DNA of 25,273 nt from the NCBI GenBank assembly GCA_964386795.1, contig CAYLUE010000021.1, forward strand, positions 1-25,273, written 5' to 3'. Source of the stretch: TMED108 sp964386795. GTDB lineage: Bacteria > Fidelibacterota > Marinisomatia > Marinisomatales > TCS55. The notes under the pieces are model-generated. The model did not search any database. It had not been told where the DNA came from and saw only the letters and a list, made by a program, of their open reading frames with translations. Below are positions 7,115 to 13,389 of this stretch, piece after piece; within the stretch, counting starts at the first letter, position 1; every line of letters starts with the position of its first letter. Made by a program: the position numbers and the translations under genes.

Positions 7115-9447
7115 TAGAAATTCCAAGTAAATCCTATAGTGGGAATCATTGGAAATAGACTAATTGCATTTCTTTGTATTCTACCTTCATCATCCTCATC
7201 AACATTTGGCTCACCCCTATCTGGCCTTTGGTTGCCATTTTTATCATGCTTTTTTCGATCCCAATCACCATCATCATCCACTCCATTAAATGTATTTCCC
7301 AATGGATAAGTATATGTAAATATATTTTTTCTATTGTATGCATTAATCACTTGAATAAATAAATCAAATTTTTTCCCTTTAAATGTCAAATGGCGAACTG
7401 CACCAAGATCTAGGCGATGATAAGAAGGGTACCGTCCTCCATTCCTAGTTGCGGGGATCGTACGATAATTTTGCTGAGATTCTCCAGGAAGATTTTGAAG
7501 AAAGTATCCATTAATTGGGGTAAATGCTTGTCCGCTCTGTAAAGTAAATTTTACATTATATTCCCATTTTGAACTTGCCTGATAATTTGCTAAAACATTA
7601 ATAACGTGAGACCGATCCCAATTGGTATAATACTCCTTACCATTCATCAATTTTCTACTAACAGACCATGAATAACCAGCCCAACCGCTAAGCTTACCTG
7701 TAGATTGTTGAATAAATAATTCAGCACCATATGCATACCCATCCGCAGAGGTGAGTAAATCTAATAAACTTTTATTTTCAACGCTCCCATCGGAAGTTGC
7801 ACGAGACTCTTCATAGGTAAGCATATCAGTTATTTTCTTATAATAGCCTTCTATTTGAAATTTTAATCCACGTCCAATGAATTGCTCATAACCTAAAACA
7901 GCCTGGGTTGCGCGAGATGGCTCTCCGGTGTCGTCGACAGCAAACCAGCTATCTAATATTTGCTGAGTAAAATCATCTTGAAAGGTTGAAATAAACTGAT
8001 GATAATTACCGATAGCAATATTAATAAATCTACTTTCATCAATAATGAATTTCGAACTAAGACGAAGATCAGGATAAATACCATCACTGTGAGAAGAAAA
8101 GGTAATGAGCCTTACTCCAGGCTCAATTATAAATCTGCTGTTTGGTTTCCATTTTATTTTTGTATATAACGCAGTTTCAAATGGTTTTGTTTGAGAATCA
8201 AAAAGGCTTTCACCGTTAAATTTTGAATTATATTTAATATTGAGACTTTTAGCTTGAGCCCCAAAGTATACATTGATATCCTGATTATGAAAATAGGCTA
8301 TATCTCCTGAAATTGTTTGGTCTGATAGCGGATTATATTCCTGAATACCGGCATCGCCACCCAATCCAAAACGAGTGTAAAATTGACTATTAGCTACTAA
8401 AAAATTTCCAATCATCTTTTCATTGAAAACGCGACGATATGCAAGGCTTACCGTTTTATTTCCCCAATCTGATTTAAGATCTAAATCTTGAAACTGTAGA
8501 TCATCTACCCCTCTATAAAAACTTAATGATATCCTGTCTTTTTCATTTAGATCTGTAAACACATGCCCTTGTAAATCGTAGAAATAATAAGGAAGATTAA
8601 AACTATCAGTAAATAATGGGAGAACCTTATCAAAATAAGTTCTTCTACCCGCTACGAGCCAGGCACCATTTAAAAAAGGTCCTTCTAGTGTAGTTTGTGC
8701 AGTTAAAAGCGAGACACTACTACTTCCTTCAAATTTATTTCTATTTCCTTCGCGACTTCTTATATCTAGAACGGCTGATAGGCGACCGCCATATTCCGCA
8801 TTATAGCCTCCTTTGATAAGCTCAGCATCTTTAACTGCATCAACAATAAAATTTGAAAATAAACCACCTAGATGGGATGGGTTATATACAGTTATACCAT
8901 CAAGCAAAATCAAATTCTGATCAGTGTTTCCACCTCTAATAACAAGTCCTGTGCTAAATTCAGAGGTCGTCAATACACCAGGTAATGATTGAATGGTCCT
9001 AAATATATCTGGCTCAGCTAAAGATGGTTGCGATTTTAATATCCTTGGAGAAAGATTGACCCTGCTTGGTTCGATTCTGTTTAATCTATCAATTTCTTCT
9101 GCCGTTACATCGACGACCATTAATTCTATTGATTCGGGACTTAAAGCAATGTCAATATTTTGCGAGTAGTTTTCACTAAAATCAATTGATCTCTCAAATC
9201 GTTTATATCCTACATAGGATACTACTAATTGCGCTTGTTGATTGTTAATATTTGAAAGTACGTAATAACCATTGTTATCAGTTGCCATTCCTTGGCCACT
9301 TTCTCTAATAAAAACATTGGCTCCAATTAATGCTTCACCAGAAGTGCTATCTGTGATGAATCCAAACACTTGGTAAACTCCTTGCTGGGAAAATACAATG
9401 CCAAGCCAGGTAATAATTGCAATACTACTTCTTTTTAGTAATTTCAC
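7114..9447 (-). CDS. TonB-dependent receptor with carboxypeptidase-regulatory-like domain (777 aa)
   Basis: Outer-membrane active transporter. In order: signal peptide (about 1-20), a CarboxypepD_reg-like beta domain (about 25-110) with VFGFITDSTSGEALIGANV, a plug (about 125-235) containing VLTTSEFSTGLVIRGGN and LILLDGITVYNPSHLGG, then a beta-barrel ending in the terminal Phe of GFTWNF, as needed by the BAM machinery. The start is GTG at 9447; it overlaps the end of the peroxiredoxin by 23 bp and has GGAG upstream. A strongly acidic Asp/Asn/Gly-rich insert (about residues 722-757, DDDGDWDRKKHDKNG and onward) precedes the last strand. The substrate is unknown; the DUF4249 partner downstream does not reveal it. 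Confidence 0.92.
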   Translation of the reverse strand: MKLLKRSSIAIITWLGIVFSQQGVYQVFGFITDSTSGEALIGANVFIRESGQGMATDNNGYYVLSNINNQQAQLVVSYVGYKRFERSIDFSENYSQNIDIALSPESIELMVVDVTAEEIDRLNRIEPSRVNLSPRILKSQPSLAEPDIFRTIQSLPGVLTTSEFSTGLVIRGGNTDQNLILLDGITVYNPSHLGGLFSNFIVDAVKDAELIKGGYNAEYGGRLSAVLDIRSREGNRNKFEGSSSVSLLTAQTTLEGPFLNGAWLVAGRRTYFDKVLPLFTDSFNLPYYFYDLQGHVFTDLNEKDRISLSFYRGVDDLQFQDLDLKSDWGNKTVSLAYRRVFNEKMIGNFLVANSQFYTRFGLGGDAGIQEYNPLSDQTISGDIAYFHNQDINVYFGAQAKSLNIKYNSKFNGESLFDSQTKPFETALYTKIKWKPNSRFIIEPGVRLITFSSHSDGIYPDLRLSSKFIIDESRFINIAIGNYHQFISTFQDDFTQQILDSWFAVDDTGEPSRATQAVLGYEQFIGRGLKFQIEGYYKKITDMLTYEESRATSDGSVENKSLLDLLTSADGYAYGAELFIQQSTGKLSGWAGYSWSVSRKLMNGKEYYTNWDRSHVINVLANYQASSKWEYNVKFTLQSGQAFTPINGYFLQNLPGESQQNYRTIPATRNGGRYPSYHRLDLGAVRHLTFKGKKFDLFIQVINAYNRKNIFTYTYPLGNTFNGVDDDGDWDRKKHDKNGNQRPDRGEPNVDEDDEGRIQRNAISLFPMIPTIGFTWNF

Positions 9448-9943
9448 TTAATATTTTCTCCGCATGAGTGTTAACATTCATTTTCCTATATATTTTTTCA
9501 ATTTTCCCTTCTTGATCTATTACGAATGTAATCCTTTTTGTCCAAAGAGCGCTATCAGCGCCATATTTAACAGCTACTTCTTTTTTTGAATCAGATAATA
9601 AATTAAAAGGTAGTTTCCATTTTTTCTTAAACTTTTTTAGCGACCTTGGTCTGTCATAACTAATTCCAAATACCACTATGTTTGATTTTTTATACTTATC
9701 ATAAACGTCACGGAACCCGCAAGCCTGAATTGTTCATCCAGGTGTATCTGCTTTGGGGAAATAATAAATAACAACACGTTGACCAATATAGTCAGATAGA
9801 TTATGAATTTTATTATCTTGGTCTTTTAATGAAAACAATGGTGCCTTATCGCCAATTTTAAGTTCAGCTCTAGGCTTTCCTGTTAAATTAGAAAAACTAA
9901 AAAAAGCCAATAGGCTAATCAAAATACAAGCAATTAGTTTCAT
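9425..9943 (-). CDS. Exported PrxQ/BCP peroxiredoxin, predicted selenoprotein (UGA read as Sec70; 172 aa)
   Basis: Thiol (here selenol) peroxidase that reduces hydroperoxides. An N-terminal hydrophobic signal (about 4-20) places it in the periplasm. The AhpC/TSA domain starts at KIGDKAPLFSLKDQD. The frame meets TGA at 9736-9734 and continues in the same frame for 102 codons of clear PrxQ sequence. The context DTPG-[TGA]-TIQACGFRD matches the BCP active site TPGCTxQACGFRD, so the TGA stands exactly at the peroxidatic cysteine; the resolving cysteine (Cys75) is retained. A SECIS-like hairpin follows. A pseudogene or base error is possible, but placement at the one residue where Sec is known to replace Cys argues against it. 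The start is ATG at 9943 (a TTG lies three codons upstream), 15 bp after the SDR stop. Confidence 0.85.
9703..9726 (-). promoter_or_regulatory. Candidate bacterial SECIS element
   Basis: In the mRNA, 16 nt separate the UGA from an apical loop GGUUC (9717-9713). The loop is closed by a nine-pair stem, AGGCUUGCG against CGUGA-C-GUUU, with one bulged C and four G-U wobbles. Bacterial SECIS elements need a short stem-loop about 16-37 nt after UGA with a G among the first two loop bases; both hold. The wobble-rich stem is weak, so the call leans on position as well as on pairing. Confidence 0.6.
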
Positions 9944-9958
9944 TAATTTCAATATCCT

Positions 9959-10885
9959 TTAATCTTTTAGATAGCTTAAGGTTTCTGTATTGTAAGGAAT
10001 CCGTTCAATTTCAAAAGCTTCGAAGTGCTCTTGAGAATCGCAAACGTTGCTCTCAACAAGCATCGTTACCTGATCCCTGGTAATGGGAAACCAAGCAAAT
10101 CGTTCAAAAAAGAATGCTAGCATTTTTACACCAAAAGCAGGTGCAGGAATCATCCATTTTTTCTTACCATATGAAGCTGCCATTGTCTTTACAAGATCTT
10201 TCCAATAATACGCTTCACCACCAAGATGATATGTTTTCTTTTTTGTGGAATCCATTTCAATGGATTTAACAACAAACTCAGCAACATTTTTAATATGAAC
10301 TGGTGAAAGTGCAAATTTTCCAGCATTTATAGGTATGAGTCCTGTATGAAAATTTGGTGATGGAATTGGCAAGCTTAACATATCTCGCTTAAGTTGGGTA
10401 CAAAATTCAGGCCTATCTCCACCTCTAGGATCTCCAAAACACAGAGAGGGTCGAAATATTGTCCATTCTAATTCTGAATGCTTCAAATATTCTTCGGCAA
10501 GATATTTCGTGCTTTGATATTTGGTACCATCAAGTCTAGCGCCATTAGCGCTAACTAGTATATATCGCTTTATATCAAGGTCCTTAGCAAGATCAACGGT
10601 TTGCTTAACACCTTCAAACTGGGTTTGTTGAAAAGTTATTCCTTTACTAGGGAATTCACGAACAAGCCCAATACTATAAATGACCACGTCAGCTGATTTG
10701 ATTGTTTTCTTCATAGCGCTAAGATTATTTAAATCGCCTAATACGATCTCACACTTATCAGGTTTTAATAATTTTTTCTCTGAATTTTCACGCACCAAAA
10801 GCTTTGGCTTATGTTTATGATTTAATAATTCATCTATAATGTATGAGCCAACAAATCCGGTACCTCCAAATAGTGCAACTTTCAT
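9959..10885 (-). CDS. Atypical SDR / NAD(P)-binding epimerase-like protein (308 aa)
   Basis: Rossmann-fold protein with the dinucleotide motif GGTGFVG (Gly7, Gly10, Gly13) and the second strand KPKLLVRE. The middle, with DVVIYSIGLV, FEGVKQTVDLAKDLDIKRYILVSANGA and the Tyr-x-x-x-Lys-like YQSTKYLAEEYL, follows the atypical SDR group containing the complex I assembly subunit NDUFA9 and related NAD-dependent epimerases. The substrate is unknown. Its ATG overlaps the TAA of the SRPBCC gene (TAATG), so the two are translated as a coupled pair. Such SRPBCC plus SDR pairs are, to my recollection, common near photolyase or carotenoid genes in Bacteroidota, which fits the nearby crt and rhodopsin genes; the functional link is inference. 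Confidence 0.8.
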   Translation of the reverse strand: MKVALFGGTGFVGSYIIDELLNHKHKPKLLVRENSEKKLLKPDKCEIVLGDLNNLSAMKKTIKSADVVIYSIGLVREFPSKGITFQQTQFEGVKQTVDLAKDLDIKRYILVSANGARLDGTKYQSTKYLAEEYLKHSELEWTIFRPSLCFGDPRGGDRPEFCTQLKRDMLSLPIPSPNFHTGLIPINAGKFALSPVHIKNVAEFVVKSIEMDSTKKKTYHLGGEAYYWKDLVKTMAASYGKKKWMIPAPAFGVKMLAFFFERFAWFPITRDQVTMLVESNVCDSQEHFEAFEIERIPYNTETLSYLKD

Positions 10886-11379
10886 TATATCTTTTCCTTG
10901 ATTTCTTTTTTATTAGGGTCGTAATTATTAACTAATACTTTATTGATGACTTGTTTTCTATAGTCAAATATTTTTTTCAAATCATTCTTAATCCATAAAA
11001 AATGTAATAATCTACCTAGTACTCCAAATGGAATAACATACCTTACTATATCCTTCATTTCAACCCCTCCGTTAATGGCTTTAAAAGTGTGTGTATGATG
11101 CCAAAAAGAATAGGGACCTTTGATTTGCTCATCAATGAATTTTTTTGGTGGATCATAAAATGTTATCAGTGTTCTCCATCGTACCGGAAAACCAACTAGT
11201 CTTATAGTATAATCAATCAATGTTCCTTTTTCCATTAGAATTGGAGATGGTGTTAGAATATTAAAACCAAGTTTTGAGGGCGTAATTTCAGCTAAGTTTT
11301 CAGGTTTAGAAAAAAAATCAAAAACCCTTTCTAGGGGCGCATCAATGCGCTGAGTTAGATTTAATTCATAGACTTTCAT
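10885..11379 (-). CDS. SRPBCC (START-like) ligand-binding protein (164 aa)
   Basis: START/Bet v1-like fold expected to hold a hydrophobic ligand in a deep cavity. Recognisable features are the opening LTQRIDAPLERVFDFFSKPE, then NLAEITPSKLGF, the FIDEQIKGPYSFWHHTHTF segment and the end VIPFGVLGRLL. This is the COG4276-like group sometimes mis-annotated 'cell division inhibitor'. ATG at 11379 is chosen: the longer frame starts at a TTG (11427) inside the VOC gene and adds 16 residues outside the fold. No strong Shine-Dalgarno is seen. Position between rhodopsin/carotenoid genes and the SDR suggests a role with isoprenoid or carotenoid ligands, but this is inference only. Confidence 0.82.
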   Translation of the reverse strand: MKVYELNLTQRIDAPLERVFDFFSKPENLAEITPSKLGFNILTPSPILMEKGTLIDYTIRLVGFPVRWRTLITFYDPPKKFIDEQIKGPYSFWHHTHTFKAINGGVEMKDIVRYVIPFGVLGRLLHFLWIKNDLKKIFDYRKQVINKVLVNNYDPNKKEIKEKI

Positions 11380-11407
11380 AATACAAAAATAAATGAGTTT
11401 TTTATTT

Positions 11408-11719
11408 CTACTTAGATTCCCTATCAATTAATTCAATGTAATTACCATTGGGATCTTTTTGATAAATATAACCAATGCCATCACGGTGATATTTAATTTT
11501 CTTATTATTTACCAAAGAATGATCAACTATCGCAAAATGATTCGGATGCTCATCTTTAGTAACTAAAGCTAAGTTGATATTTTCAAACTTAAGCATTGCC
11601 CAAGATGCGTCCTTGTATTTTACTTTACAGTTAAATTTTTCAGTGTAATATTTTACTGATTGATCTATATTTTTTACTATAACTGCAAGGTGGTCAATTT
11701 TTGATAGCTGATCATTCAT
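11408..11719 (-). CDS. VOC-family (glyoxalase/dioxygenase fold) protein (103 aa)
   Basis: Short vicinal-oxygen-chelate protein: IDHLAVIVKNIDQSVKYYTE at the N-terminus with metal-ligand candidate His10, HFAIVD in the middle, and YIYQKDPNGNYIELIDR at the C-terminus with ligand candidate Glu. At 103 residues it is a single VOC unit that must dimerise to make an active site. The family includes lactoylglutathione lyase, epimerases, extradiol dioxygenases and resistance proteins, and nothing here selects among them. It starts 12 bp after the proteorhodopsin stop, so it is probably on the same transcript. Confidence 0.8.
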   Translation of the reverse strand: MNDQLSKIDHLAVIVKNIDQSVKYYTEKFNCKVKYKDASWAMLKFENINLALVTKDEHPNHFAIVDHSLVNNKKIKYHRDGIGYIYQKDPNGNYIELIDRESK

Positions 11720-11731
11720 ATAGTTTTTGTT

Positions 11732-12457
11732 TTACTTTTTCTTGCTGCCTTTGGCTGCGCACCAAACAACTAAACCAAATCCAATCTTATTTACTGCATC
11801 ACCAACATTGTAGATTAGGTCACGTGCATCAGAATTAATTAAATCAGCCATAAATGAATACCATTGTCCATCAGCAGTTCCAACTAAATATCCAAGAGGA
11901 TAGATACCCCACCCTATTATCACGAACTTAAGCAATAGTCCATTAGCGTTTTGAATATTTTTTCCTGCCTTTTTAGCTGCTTTTGCTACATCGCCTTGGT
12001 ACACCTCATTAACAATATAGAAATAAGCAAGGCCACTGATAAGACCCCATACTGCAGGACTATGAGACCCAAATACTGAACACACAGATGCTTCACCAAG
12101 ATATCCCGCAACTAACATAACCACAGAGGCTGAAACCATTTTACTTAATCCGGTCTTTGTTAGTAGATAAAATTCAACACACATCAAAGGAACAGTTAAA
12201 ATCCAATCAATATATCTGAATTCTGTTGGGCTCATATAAGAACTAACCCAGACTTCTCTCATGTAGTAGTAGTGAACTGCGGCAATAAGCGTGATTAAAC
12301 CAGAAACCGTCATTGATAGTTTCCACTCATCACTTACCGATGATCTTTCAACAAAGAAAAATACTGTTGCTGCAAGCATAGCCACTGAACCTATGAAAAA
12401 AGTAAATCCAACAAGGTCCCCGCTTTGAAGGCTAGAGGCTAATAACATATTTACCAT
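11732..12457 (-). CDS. Proteorhodopsin, green-tuned light-driven proton pump (241 aa)
   Basis: Seven-helix retinal protein. The helix-C pump motif is complete in RYIDWILTVPLMCVEFYLL: proton acceptor Asp84, Thr88 and proton donor Glu95 (D97/T101/E108 of the reference green proteorhodopsin). His62 matches the acceptor-partner H75. The Schiff-base lysine is Lys224 in NVGDAVNKIGFG. Position 105 equivalent is Met92, the residue of green-absorbing flavobacterial pumps (Gln would mean blue). At the helix-E site where most pumps carry a bulky residue (Trp138 of bacteriorhodopsin, Phe152 of green proteorhodopsin) this protein has Gly138, as in carotenoid-binding xanthorhodopsin-type proteins. AAGGAG six bases before ATG gives the best ribosome site in the window. 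Retinal needs crtY and blh, neither of which is here. Confidence 0.96.
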   Translation of the reverse strand: MVNMLLASSLQSGDLVGFTFFIGSVAMLAATVFFFVERSSVSDEWKLSMTVSGLITLIAAVHYYYMREVWVSSYMSPTEFRYIDWILTVPLMCVEFYLLTKTGLSKMVSASVVMLVAGYLGEASVCSVFGSHSPAVWGLISGLAYFYIVNEVYQGDVAKAAKKAGKNIQNANGLLLKFVIIGWGIYPLGYLVGTADGQWYSFMADLINSDARDLIYNVGDAVNKIGFGLVVWCAAKGSKKK

Positions 12458-12537
12458 TATTATCTCCTTTTAGTTTTAAATAATAAAAGTTTTTATATAT
12501 AAAATTTACAATAATATGATAATAAAATTCACATATA
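12458..12537 (-). promoter_or_regulatory. Proteorhodopsin leader with strong ribosome-binding site
   Basis: The 80 bp between crtB and the rhodopsin are almost pure A/T apart from AAGGAG (12469-12464), which lies 6 nt before the ATG. crtI and crtB overlap, so this clear gap, with the window's strongest Shine-Dalgarno, suggests a separate promoter and high expression of the rhodopsin. A TTGTAA/TTTTAT pair 17 nt apart is one possible promoter, but in such AT-rich sequence it is weak evidence. Confidence 0.45.
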
Positions 12538-13389
12538 CTATCTATTAAAACTCTTCAGTAAAGATAGCATGTACGTTGAAGGGATTAATAGCATCTTTTG
12601 AAGATTATTTATTCTAATTCTACGACTTGATAATCTCTTAACAGATGTTGATTGAAGCTTTCTAAATAATTTTTCATAATATCTGCAAGCAAGCAATACA
12701 CCAAATCGACTAGTAGATGGCAACTGATATATGCCTTTTTTTGCTTCAGTGAATTCACTAGCGATTTTAGATTCAATTAGTGTTTTTACCTCCTCATTGA
12801 GATTTTGATCGATATCAAATCCTGGGAAGTAAATACGTCCTTTTTCGAAATAATCCTCATGAATATCTCTGAAAAAATTGACTTTTTGAAAGGCAGATCC
12901 AAGTTTCTTCGCGGAATGCTCAAGTCTATCATATGCTTCTTGATCACCTTCAACAAATATTTTTAAACACATCAATCCAACCACTTCTGCTGAACCATAG
13001 ACATATTCATCTAACGATTTCTGCGAATGTTCTTTTTCTATTAGATCAGATCGCATACTAGAAAAGAATGCTATTATTAATTCCCTATCAATCTCATACT
13101 GATTGACTACTTCTTGGAATGAGTGCAAAATAAGATTTGAGCTATACTTTGTATCAATCGCGGAATATGTTGCTGATTCAAATTCATCTAGAACTGTGGC
13201 TTGGTTTGTATTGAAAAAAGTGTCCACTATCTCATCTGCTACTCTAACAAGGCCATATATGCCATAAATCGGTTTTCTAATTTTTTTGCTTAAGGAATAA
13301 ATGCCTAAAGTGAATGACGTACTAAATGATTTTGTTACAGCTTTTGACGATTGGTAGCTAGCCTCTAGATATCGTTCAATATTACTCAA
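12538..13389 (-). CDS. crtB: Phytoene synthase CrtB (283 aa)
   Basis: Condenses two geranylgeranyl diphosphates into phytoene, the first committed carotenoid step. Trans-isoprenyl diphosphate synthase head-to-head family: first aspartate-rich motif DEIVD at 52-56 following GLVRVA, second motif DIHED at 175-179 in NFFRDIHEDYFEKGRIYFP. The length is normal. The start is TTG at 13389, whose bases overlap the TGA of crtI (TTGA), giving translational coupling; no ATG fits the conserved N-terminus. The squalene synthase alternative is unlikely next to crtI. The product would feed lycopene, and through missing crtY/blh genes retinal for the rhodopsin. Confidence 0.95.
   Translation of the reverse strand: MSNIERYLEASYQSSKAVTKSFSTSFTLGIYSLSKKIRKPIYGIYGLVRVADEIVDTFFNTNQATVLDEFESATYSAIDTKYSSNLILHSFQEVVNQYEIDRELIIAFFSSMRSDLIEKEHSQKSLDEYVYGSAEVVGLMCLKIFVEGDQEAYDRLEHSAKKLGSAFQKVNFFRDIHEDYFEKGRIYFPGFDIDQNLNEEVKTLIESKIASEFTEAKKGIYQLPSTSRFGVLLACRYYEKLFRKLQSTSVKRLSSRRIRINNLQKMLLIPSTYMLSLLKSFNR

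Noticed and set aside
9734..9736. TGA as a sense codon (Trp or Gly) under an alternative genetic code
   Set aside because: TGA ends crtI exactly where crtB starts and ends the genes at 24557 and 24926, so TGA is a normal stop in this genome.
9425..9952. Reading the peroxiredoxin as two separate genes or a nonsense-mutated pseudogene
   Set aside because: The frame is intact on both sides of a single TGA, the codon lies at the peroxidatic cysteine, the downstream part keeps the resolving cysteine, and a SECIS-like hairpin follows.
10885..11427. Longer SRPBCC start at 11427
   Set aside because: It is a TTG inside the VOC gene and adds 16 residues unrelated to the fold; ATG at 11379 fits the conserved N-terminus.
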